From Cristatella mucedo (Eukaryota > Bryozoa > Phylactolaemata > Cristatellidae): a stretch of 64,000 bases of DNA. A model generated the notes under the pieces. The model saw only the letters and a program-made list of their open reading frames with translations, did no database searches and had not been told where the DNA came from. A program made the position numbers and the translations under genes. The stretch covers positions 410,001 through 474,000 of the forward strand of contig WPIO01000072.1 of assembly GCA_009760855.2 (NCBI GenBank). The letters are read 5' to 3'. Shown piece after piece: positions 1 to 9,100 of the stretch (the first letter of the stretch is position 1; every line of letters starts with the position of its first letter).

Positions 1-160
1 AGCGATTAACAGCCGACTGCGTCTGCGCGTGCGCCCGAGTTACCGAAGCTCGTGCTGGTTGTCGCCGGCCCATCTGGAGCTCCCGTCGCCGAAAGCGAAC
101 GCCCGCCGAGAATCGCGCCAGGACTCGTGCGGCGGCGGTGAGGTGAAGGAGGGTACGTAC

Positions 161-616
161 CTGCTGCACTTGTCCAATCTGAATTTGCGGGCCGACGTAC
201 GGCTGCCCAAGCTGCGCCTGTCCTTGACCGCCGTAGGCAACCGGGCCTCCTTGACCTATAGGCTGCACTTGTCCAATCTGAATTTGCGCGCCGACGTACG
301 GCTGCCCAAGCTGCGTCTGTCCTTGACCGCCGTAGGCAACCGGGCCTCCTTGACCTATAGGCTGCACTTGTCCAATCTGAATTTGCGCGCCGACGTACGG
401 CTGCCCAAGCTGCGTCTGTCCTTGACCGCCGTAGGCAACCGGGCCTCCTTGACCTATAGGCGGTGGCTGAGCGCTCGGCGGAGCGGGGCCGGCGGAGTAA
501 GCTGGTGGACCGCCGTACTGCACCGGCTGTGAGCTGGGTGGCTTGGGGTACGCCACTTGGGAAGTGTAAACTCCACGAACAACAGGCTGCGCGGGTACGC
601 TGCGGCCCGATCCCAT
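161..616 (-). CDS. Internal or first coding exon of an unidentified Pro/Gly/Gln-rich repeat protein
   Basis: On the minus strand a pyrimidine-rich tract ending TTCGTTGCAG is followed at 616 by an open frame of exactly 152 codons. The frame ends CAG at 161 and is followed by a strong donor, GTACGT. Both exon ends are phase 0. The frame starts ATGGGATCGGGC, so the ATG may be the initiator placed just after a 5'-UTR intron, or an internal Met. The first ~50 residues are Pro/Ser/Tyr-rich (QPVQYGGPPAYS is readable). Three 33-residue units follow, each beginning PIGQGGPVAYGG and ending QIQIGQVQ. The composition is low-complexity and disordered, as in many RNA-binding or scaffold proteins. I do not recognise the family. 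The gene continues leftward off the window. Another minus frame (6-761) is also open because 99 bp is a multiple of three, but only this frame gives a sensible composition and matches the splice sites. Confidence 0.6.
164..460 (-). repeat. 99-bp tandem repeat, 3 units, coding
   Basis: Units begin at 164, 263 and 362 and are 99 bp each. Units two and three are almost identical; the first differs at a few bases (for example gcgggcc for gcgcgcc). The period is 33 codons, so copy-number change would not shift the frame of the host exon. Confidence 0.9.
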
Positions 617-1025
617 CTGCAACGAAGAAAGGGCGCGCGCGTTCAACGAGTGGCGGCTGTGGGTTCAAGTGCAGCTGGCTCGCTTTAGCGGCGGCCGCGG
701 CTGGGCAACTTGGGAATCGAAGGTCCGCGGCAGAAGGTCCGAGGCAGGTAAGAAGAGACAAACAATTCCTCCGGCGGCGGGGAAGCGCTCCTGCAATCAG
801 CTAGCTGCTGCGCCGAGACTGCGGCAGAGTAAACGCAAAGATGTCTCTCGCAGCCGTGGCTTTCTCCCATGTCCTTTGCTATAAGCTTATACTAGCAAGG
901 ACCGCTTCGCCTTTGCAGCAGGCTGCTAATAGATCGCATATGAAATAGTAGATGCATTTTAGCCAATGTACTGTGAACCTTATAAGCGAGATAAAGGATG
1001 CGTGAGAGGAAGAGGGAGTAAATAA
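617..1025. other. GC-rich flank, probably intron of the left-edge gene
   Basis: This is GC-rich up to about 880 and then of mixed composition. It lies upstream of the acceptor at 617-618 on the minus strand, so it is probably intron. A plus-strand donor-like CAG|GTAAGA occurs near 746, but I see no plus-strand coding exon to go with it. Confidence 0.3.
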
Positions 1026-1035
1026 AAGAGAGGGA

Positions 1036-1121
<86 letters not shown>

Positions 1122-1157
1122 CAGACATAGAGAGAGAGAGAGAGAGAGAGACACCTT

Positions 1158-1240
<83 letters not shown>

Positions 1241-1285
1241 GAGGGGGAGAAAGTGTCTGAGCGTGAGAGAGAGAGAGAGAAAGAA
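1026..1285. repeat. Compound (GA)n/(GACA)n microsatellite
   Basis: Long GA runs (about 1030-1090 and 1161-1237) are separated by a GACA run (about 1088-1125) and shorter GA blocks. Confidence 0.97.
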
Positions 1286-1383
1286 AAAGAGATATACACG
1301 ATTGCGAGAAAAAGAGCGGGAGAGAAGGCGAGAAAGAGGGGAATAGAAAAGAAAGACTTAGATAGCTAGATAGATAAAGAGCT

Positions 1384-1548
1384 AGCTGTATATATATATA
1401 TATATACAGCTATATATATATATATATACAGCTATATATATATATATAGCTGTATATATATATATATATACAGCTATATATATATATATATATATATAGC
1501 TGTATATATATATATACAGCTATATATATATATATATAGCTGTATACA
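1384..1548. repeat. (TA)n array interrupted by AGCT palindromes
   Basis: TA runs of about 16-30 bp are broken repeatedly by ACAGCT or AGCTGT blocks. Almost every segment is self-complementary, so the tract can form hairpins or cruciforms. GA-rich sequence resumes at about 1550-1590. Confidence 0.95.
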
Positions 1549-1599
1549 TAGAGAGAGAGAAAGAAAGAAAGAGAGATAGAGAGAAAGAAGATAGGATCG

Positions 1600-2290
1600 A
1601 AAGACAGCACTGACGAGCGTGCCATCCTCCCAAAGGCTGACCTCTTGTCCCCAGCACGATGGTGGGGACGCTAAGCAGTGTACGTTGCGACAGTGACGCA
1701 ACGAACACAAAGGATAGTTCGCTTAATTGTTGCTATAGACCCCATTTGATAAGATTTGTATATTTTGTTGACCTTATTATAGATCAAAGACGCGTTTTCT
1801 TAGATCCGGTGGCCTGGGCATGACACTTCCGGGCGACGTATTCAGAGAGCCCCCCCCCCCCCGCGGGGCACCCCGCTTTCGTGTGTGCCGATCAACCAGC
1901 GCAAGATCTTGCTCCAGTACGAGTCTGGGATCTCGTTGTTCCCGATGCTTGACATTGCCCGCCAGCGGGTCGGCGAGACGACTCGCGAGAGCCGCTATAA
2001 CGCCTCAGTTTGTGCTTGTGCTGGGTGTACGACGCCCGAGCGTGCGAGTCCGTCGCCTGAAGGCCATTGCACTTCGATTCCGTCCTGCATATCCGTCGCG
2101 TTCGACACGTTCTGTATCGACGGTAATGAGTTTTCTTGAGCCGATCATCACACCCGTCGGGGCGCTTTACAGAAGGTGAGGGGTAATGCAAGCGGTTCGG
2201 GGAAGTGCAGAGCCAACGGGTCTTGTCCCCCTTCCCGCTTGGGACCCGAAGGGGTTTGCCGGGCCGCTTAGCGACCGACGAACCCCGTTG
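1600..2290. other. Unassigned sequence
   Basis: There is a C homopolymer at about 1851-1862. I see no recognisable coding or repeat signal; short open frames on both strands have no familiar motif. Confidence 0.3.
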
Positions 2291-3417
2291 ACTTTCTTAT
2301 GATAGGCTACCTCGGATAAAGCCTATCGCACCACCCTTCTACGCTTACTGCCGGGACAACGATTTCGGTTAAGGTCGCTCACTAAGCCACACGCGCCAGC
2401 GCAGCAGACGTACAGCTTTCGACCTATTCGCCGCACAGCACGACCTACGTTGCCGCCGTCGAGGCTACGGAACGTCGTCTTCGTCGACGCTACGTCGACG
2501 CTGTCGTCTCCATGAACATTCGCAGCAAAGTAGAAGGGGCCGAGCCACGCGCCAGTCGAGTCTCGGCTCGAGGTTACTTCGGGAAATGCTGGGAACACTT
2601 TGGAAGGCTGTGATCCATCGCCGAGAAAAAACCGAGAAAACGCGACCCATCACCGAGACAAAACGCATGCCGGTCGCATCAGCGACTCGACTCTGGGAGT
2701 CGGCGACCGGGTACCGCTTAGGCTATTCCAACGGCGCCATCCGCAGAGTCCGTCCCTCCTTGATATTGCTGGCGCGAATTTTCCCAACATCTCATTCAGC
2801 TCCTCGGGCGACGTTTGAGCAGTGCCGTCGACGAGCGACAATTACCCGATTTAGCCCGGCCCGTAGCACGCGAAAGTCCTCTCTCGAGGTTCGGTCGCTC
2901 GTTCACTCGGTCCGCCACTTCGCCTGCTCACAATTTTACGCTTCCATTTCGCAAATCCATTTGCACCGCGTGTCGCTGAGTGCCCGCTCCAGTCGGCTCC
3001 CGAACGCTGCCGCTCGGCGTCGGGGCGCACCTTCCAGCCACAGTGCGCTAGATCGCTCGAGAGTGAGCGGCAGCGGCGGCTCGTGCTATGCTCGGCCACA
3101 AGCCGCCGAGAGGGGCGTTCGGAATGGAGAGTCCGCATTTCACCGACGAGTTGCGAATTCCTCGTTGAAAAGCGGCACAGGATTGCCGGTTTCTTGTCAC
3201 GAAAGTGGGGGACCTGCTTGGGTGGACTGTCAAAGGTTAGCGAACGCCTCGGCTGTTACGCAGAGCGCGGGACATTCTACACTTCGCGAGAAGCCGTCGA
3301 AAATCCTCCCCCGACGCCGCGAGGCGTCGGCGGATCGTTTCGGAGTCAAAGCACCCGACATGCCGCGACTGACGCTCTGAGCCCGCCCCGCCCCGTACAC
3401 GCTTCCGACCGAGGGTA

Positions 3418-3655
3418 TCATTATTAATAATAATACTAATACGTGTGATAAAGCGCCCTCAGAGAACTCAATTCTCTTTCTAGGCGCTTTACAATTGCTG
3501 CAAAAAAGCACGATCGAACGGTTAGTGGTAGCACGCTCAATAAACAACAAGAATAACGTGGTTAGGGGTGACACGCACAGCGTCAGCATGCAAGTGTGGT
3601 TAGCGGCAGCATGCAACAGTGTCAGCAAGCGTAAGCACGTAAAGGACGACGGGTA
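3418..3655 (-). mobile_element. L2-like LINE (subfamily 1), 3' UTR and tail
   Basis: Read on the minus strand, it ends in the AAAGCGCC...GGGCGCTTT hairpin followed by ATT/TTA repeats. The preceding sequence carries the GTTAGTGG / GTTAGGGG-type 3' UTR repeats also seen downstream of the intact copy at 55.3-57.05 kb. Confidence 0.85.
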
Positions 3656-4566
3656 GGAGCCATCCAGCGCCAGTGCCAGCGCTGCCGTGCAGCCTCCAGC
3701 CTCCGAGAGCACCTCCGAGTGCGAGCGAGCGCCGAGGCTGCACGGCATTCCGCGGCCCCGTTTCCCATTTAAGCCAAAACGGCCTGCCGAGCGCTCTCTC
3801 TCTCTCCCGCTGCTCCTCAACTCGCCCCGCCGCCGAGATGCGTAGCCGGGCTCACCTTCGCAGTGGCACGCGACGCACGTCGAACGCTCCTTCTCGAAGA
3901 CGCCTGGAGGCTACGGCTGCCGCCCTGACAGACGCTAACGAGATCGCAGCCGGACGCACAGCCGGGCGCTCGTCGTGACGCGAACCAATTCCGGCTGTTT
4001 ACGGAAACAATGGACGGCACCTAGGCAATGCGTCGTCACGTGACGCAAACGTTGCGCACACAAATGCCCTAGAGCTCGCCGGTTGCTTCTGCTTTCGTAG
4101 CCCGACCGCGGCTCTTAGAAAAATGACGTAGCTGCCTCTTGCGTCAGTGAGCTTGATCCGCGGTTACCTAAGCGTCTACACGGGTCTGCTTACCGTCCAA
4201 CGCAGTTGGATTGACCCACGCGACCAGTTGCTGGCGAGATGGCCCCGGGAGAGAGCGCCCCGTTGAAGCTGAGCGAGACAAGTTATACGAAGTAACTCTT
4301 CTGCACTGCCCCACTCAGGTGGAGAATCTGTTGGCCGTGCAGGCTCTTTTTGCTTTCACATTGGCATGGTTTCATGGCACCGTGCAAAAATGTGAGTTCG
4401 GTAAACCGAACTTAGCAGTCGCCGTAAGGCGGTGAGCTCTCTCTAAAAAAGCCAAGGCGATCCGACCGAGCAGACGTCGCAGGAAGTCGGCGCTCGTACG
4501 GCTGGCTGGCGCCAACACAAGTAGCTCCAGTGATTGGAGCGTTGCCACCCCATCAGCCGCCGATCC

Positions 4567-4785
4567 CGACGCTCGGCTGTGCGCTCGTGCCCGAGGCGTA
4601 CAGAGCTAGAGCCTCCGCAAGGAGAGGCCTGGCCGACGCTCGGCTGTGCGCTCGTGCCCGAGGCGTACAGAGCTAGAGCCTCCGCAAGGAGAGGCCTGGC
4701 CGACGCTCGGCTGTGCGCTCGTGTCCGAGGCGTACAGAGCTAGAGCCTCCGCAAGGAGAGGCCTGGCCGACGCTTGGCTGCCGCT
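4567..4785. repeat. 67-bp minisatellite, about 3.3 units
   Basis: Units beginning cgacgctcggctgtg start at 4567, 4634 and 4701, with a partial and diverging unit from 4768. The period of 67 bp is not a multiple of three, which argues against a coding role. Confidence 0.92.
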
Positions 4786-5449
4786 CCGCCACTGCTCAGC
4801 TAGGAAAGCTCGCTGTAGCTGCAAGTTTGTTTGCTCGCTCGATGGACCCGTCGGACGAGTCGCGAGCGATCAGCTCCCTCGCCTCAAGCTCCTCGACGTT
4901 ACCTGACTAGTGCGCTAGATCTGCATTGCCTCCTCCCCCCCCCCGTTCTAGGATAGGCCGTCTTACTAGCAGTGGCCACCTACCACTCGGCGCGTACCTA
5001 GAACCGCAGAGTTAATATAAGTCCGAAATGCCGCGGCCAGGTGACCGGTGGGTGGCGGCGGATAAGCAGTAGCAACTTCAGCTCTCCTTTGCTACTCCTT
5101 CCTACATGGTTGATGCACGCGACACGACGGGATTTCGCTCGGTTGATTTGTACCAGCGGCAGTCCGCCGGAGCCCCGAGCTAAAAGGTCGTCTAAACTCA
5201 AACTCGAGACAGGGTGGACAAGTCAGCGCTTGATGCTGGTGCATACGAGACGGCACGTGGACCCGTCCAACGTGCCGGTTTCGGCCGATCCTCTGAGCGT
5301 CGCGTCGTCTTCGTCGCGCCAGACCGACATCGTCCCAGGCCTCATCGCAGAGCACGATCACGTGCGAGCTCCAGCCAGTACCGCCCTGGTTTGGCTTAGA
5401 GGTCATGGTGCTCGCCTTCGACGACCGAAGTCGTGGGCTCTTCCCTTGG

Positions 5450-6050
5450 GCCGAGTGCAAATGAATTATGTACATTGTTTCATTCTTTTCCATTCCGACT
5501 CCACGTGGCAACTCCTCAATCGAATCACAATTAGTCTGTATTGAACCGTTTGCGTATCTGATGTATGGCTGTCGGAGTGCTGGCGGCTGGCCTCGTGGAC
5601 TACCTTCGGGAGGGGCTTCAGGGTCCCGCTCACACCATGTCGGCGCCTTGGTGATGCCCGGCTAAGTTCGACCCATTAGTGGGATAGGCTGCAGTGACCT
5701 GGCCTTCGTTGTAGCTAAAAGCATCTCTTAGCTTGCTCACATGTCAATAGCATGTTAATTTAATGCCATCTATACCTTTAAGAGCTCTCTTTGTACCTGT
5801 GCAGGCAGGGAGTAATATGCTACTGCTAAGTGCCAAACCTGCTCTACTAGTCGGTAAGCAGACGCGAATTTGCTAGCTACATACGACCCTACCGTGACCT
5901 AGAAGATGTATTTGCTGGATTGGGAAAACAGGATAGAATTCATGCAATTGGCCGCAACTATTAAACCACAGCCGAAGCATCGGGCTGCACCCCTCCTGTT
6001 GGTGTGCAGGCCTTTTGTTAGGCAAGGGGCGGAGTCAGCACATGCCCCCT
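5450..6050. other. Unassigned upstream region of the GMF gene
   Basis: I see no conserved reading frame or repeat. It may contain 5'-UTR or promoter sequence of the GMF gene. Confidence 0.25.
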
Positions 6051-6108
6051 AGGGAACCGGATGTCGTCTGGTTGGTGGATCCTGATCCTCCAACCGCTTT
6101 CTTCGTAC

Positions 6109-6117
6109 CCGGAAGCG
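6109..6117 (+). promoter_or_regulatory. ETS/GABP-like motif upstream of GMF exon 1
   Basis: CCGGAAGCG lies 17 bases before the proposed GMF start codon. It matches the core of ETS-family sites common in housekeeping promoters. A single short match is weak evidence. Confidence 0.25.
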
Positions 6118-6133
6118 TGACTACCTGCTAGCC

Positions 6134-6136
6134 ATG
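6134..6136 (+). CDS. GMF: GMF exon 1 coding part: initiator ATG only
   Basis: GCTAGCC-ATG is followed directly by a strong donor, GTACGT, at 6137. Exon 2 begins with a phase-0 codon and aligns residue for residue with the second residue of other GMF proteins (M-A-Q-N-L-K-V-C against M-S-E-S-L-V-V-C). The start codon must therefore end the previous exon, and this is the best ATG|GT upstream. Other ATG|GT sites nearby (5405, 6904) have weaker donors. Confidence 0.5.
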
Positions 6137-9100
6137 GTACGTCGCGCGTTGCGTTCTGTGCTCCCGCAGCGGTGAATCGGCTAGGTCGGCCGCACCGGTG
6201 CGAAACAGCTCCAACGCTTCGCTGGCCGGTTTCTCATGTAATCGCCGTTCGCGTGTGCTCCGCTGTGTACCATGCTTCCATGCTCGCCGGGCCCTGCTCG
6301 TACTACCCGAGGCTCTCAGTCTTCGCAGTCGGTCCTGAACTCCGTAAGCGGCATTGCGAAGGTCTAAGTAACGTGCGGAGATCTAAGTGGCGGAGTAGAT
6401 TTGTGGTGAACTGCTACTTGCCGGAGAGGACTAGCTGCTTTGGTGTTCATCGTTACCAGAGCGAGCTAGATGTTGATTATACGAAGAATTACGTTCGGTC
6501 GCGGTTAGGCGCCGGTGCGAGCCCCTGTGCAAAGCCCACCCGTGCAGTTAAAATAATAGCTAATGGGGCTGGAAGTATTTTAGCCTGCTAGGGTGGCTGT
6601 GAATTGTGATCAGCCTGTTAGCTGTTAGCCTCTGGGTAGTGCTCTTTCGATGCCCATCGATGACTTATACCTTAGGATGACCTTGAAGGGCCAGTAATGT
6701 CCCCGGTGTTCGTGGAATTCTGTTGTCTAAGCGAGAGCGAACTAGAAGATGCAAAATGCTGCTTACGGCGAGACGCCGTATCGGTCGGCGGTTTAGGCAA
6801 ACGAATGCTGTAATTTTGCGACGAGACATTGGTTTGCTCAACGATAACAGAAATACATTTAAAACCACAGATCGGAGGTGAAAGGCTGCCTACAGCGACG
6901 AGGATGGTGTATCCCTATGGCTGGAAAGTATCTGGCTAGTGAGTCGCCGACAGCACGCTTAATCTGTTCTCAGCCACAGCGAGCTCGGAGAGGCTCTTCG
7001 TTCTTTCTTCTTGGCTGTGGATGTCGGAGGCTCTTCTTTTCGTGCTCGGCGGAAGTGCTGTTCGGGTTAAAGAGCCATCCTTGCAAGGGCCTGCCGTCTA
7101 GTCATTCTGCCTAAGGAGAGGAGTTCAACGCAGACCAAGTGAACAGCTGACCAGACCGAGCGAAAGCAGTGCGATTGGTGGGATGGTAGATAGCATTGTA
7201 ACTGGTGTGTCGGCTGCTTTGGTAGCACTGACCCTCCTGTGCCCTAAGTAGACTTCGTGCTCAAACATTGAGCTCGAACTGTGGTGTATCCGATGAAACA
7301 TCCTGCTCCTAAATGAACCACCTCTAGGCCGAGCTCGCATGCGAAACAATGCTCTGCATGCACACTGTCCTGCCACCAACCTATGCCCCCCACAGGGAGG
7401 TGGCCACTCACCAGAGCCATGCACCGTCACGGCTCGGAGCTGCCGGTTGTTGCTCGTTGTGACCGTGAATGGGCCGCCGCCCACCCCATGCAGCTTCCAG
7501 GGCCTGGTGGCCATTTTGCTCGGGTCAGACACCAGGTTTGGTGGGCGCGGTGCGAGGTTTCTGGGTTGGGAGATGTTGAGCATTGCACGTGGCTCTGCTG
7601 AAGCACACTGGCTGTCAGCTTGGGACCCACGTTGTGTGCCCCCAACTCTGGCCGCTCAGCTCTGGCACGTGACCAGGCTCTGCACACGGTGCCGCGGCTT
7701 TTTCAGGCTCAGAACCTAAAGGTGTGCGAAGTGGATGACGAGCTTAAGTCCAAGCTCAAGTCTTTCCGATTCCGAAAAGCGACCAACAATGCTGCCATCA
7801 TCAGTGAGTCCGCAGCCGCCATATTGCAGCAGCAGTTCGCCAGCTGCCATGGCTTCCTTCACTCTCTGCCGAAGCTGCTATGCACACTAACCACTCGCTT
7901 CGTGCTATTGGCATTACCTGCTTTTTCTTTCTGCTTCAGTGAAAATTGACCGCGAGGCACTGAAAGTTATGGTGGACGAAGAACTCGAGGTCTGGCTATC
8001 TCATTCGTGCCTGTTCAAGCGTGCCAACTTGTGCACAGGCTGATGTAGGGCTAGTAGCTGGGGTGGGGGTCTGGTACCTGTGAGAGGGGAATACACTGCA
8101 GCCACTGTGTCTTACCCATGGATTCATACTCCGACTGACAGTTTCACAAAAGTAGTTGTGAAGCCGAAGTTTGCAGGCCAGCCGTGAGTCTACAAAAGGA
8201 AAACTCTTAAAAAAAAGGCTTTTTTCCCTTACATTGACACAGCTTGAATTAGACACTATATAGGAAATCAGGATTATTCTCGAATCATTGCTTGTCATAT
8301 CGATGGATGCTAGGGTGAGTGAAACATATGAGACACGTCGTCTGTTGTGGCTAGGTTTTGAGGTTGGTGGCATTCTCCCACCGTAAGCAGTAACTCCCAA
8401 GTTTCGCATCTGCTTTATGCATGCTTTGGACCTGGCAACATTTCTGAGGCTATAAGGGCACTGGTAATGACTTGAGATACCTGTTGTTTACGATTAAATT
8501 AGCCAACTCAAGAGCGACATTAACCACTTGGGTATGCCGTGGCTCGAAGTTGGGCTTCTTCGAACTTGCATAGATGTGTGAGGAGTGTTTTTTAGTTACC
8601 ATGCCTCATTTAGCTTATTTCAAGGTATTATAACTTAATGAAAGAAAAAAAAAGCAAAAGATACTCTTGAGCTTGATTAATAGAAAACAGTCAGAAGAAT
8701 GAGCTACATTAGTCATTGGTGGTGCCACACAGCCTCCGAAGCATTGCCGTGTCAAGAACGTACAAACCGGAAGTACCCTGTTCAGAGACACTTGCAGATG
8801 ATACCCAATTCAAATTTTGGCCATTATAGAGGAATACGGGTCTTGCACCCACGTAACCCACCGGTAACCCATCGTTATGGTAAACAACGAACCAGAATAT
8901 CTGACAATTTCTCCTTGGTGTCCAGTTCAGGGTTTGTGATCATGTTTAGGGCAAAATAATGTTACTGTATGTTTCTCCTTCTGTAGACGTCAACGACTGC
9001 TGGGTTGCTTCAGAATTCTTTCATTGTACTATGTGAGGGTCAGGTTACCTAAAGTTTTGTGAAAATCAGTGGGAAACACTGATTCCATAGGTGTGGCATG

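Larger units (their letters stand above)
2290..5450. other. GC- and CpG-rich region, possible promoter/first-exon zone
   Basis: CpG dinucleotides are frequent across most of this stretch, unlike the AT-richer rest of the window. It separates a minus-strand gene (exon at 161-616) from the plus-strand GMF gene, so it may hold divergent promoters. Minus-strand donor-like sites occur near 3852 (AAG|GTGAGC) and 4190 (ACG|GTAAGC), which could end non-coding first exons. Many long open frames here on both strands are expected from the high GC and show no recognised domain. It also contains one LINE tail and one minisatellite. Confidence 0.3.

Noticed and set aside
6-761. 251-codon minus-strand frame at the left edge
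   Set aside because: It overlaps the 161-616 exon in another frame, ignores the good acceptor and donor, and has an Arg/Ala composition typical of a GC-rich shadow frame.
879-1299. Long Ser/Leu-repeat and Arg/Glu-repeat open frames
   Set aside because: They are translations of GA/CT microsatellites. The same applies at 24219-24749, 35466-35744, 37756-38309 and 58044-58308.
2586-3380. 264-codon plus-strand frame
   Set aside because: It lies in a GC- and CpG-rich tract where stops are rare. Composition is Arg/Ser-rich with no motif, and opposite-strand frames are equally open.
3230-3820. 196-codon minus-strand frame
   Set aside because: It runs through a LINE 3' tail and into GC-rich flank; not a gene.
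4567-4785. CRISPR-like array
   Set aside because: Units are contiguous without spacers, in an animal genome. The 99-bp array at 164-460 was rejected for the same reason.
5041-5544. Opposed 167- and 139-codon frames
   Set aside because: Both strands are open over the same GC-rich stretch and neither has a recognisable domain.
6172-6591. 139-codon plus-strand frame in GMF intron 1
   Set aside because: No known motif and no splice support; it lies within the proposed first intron.
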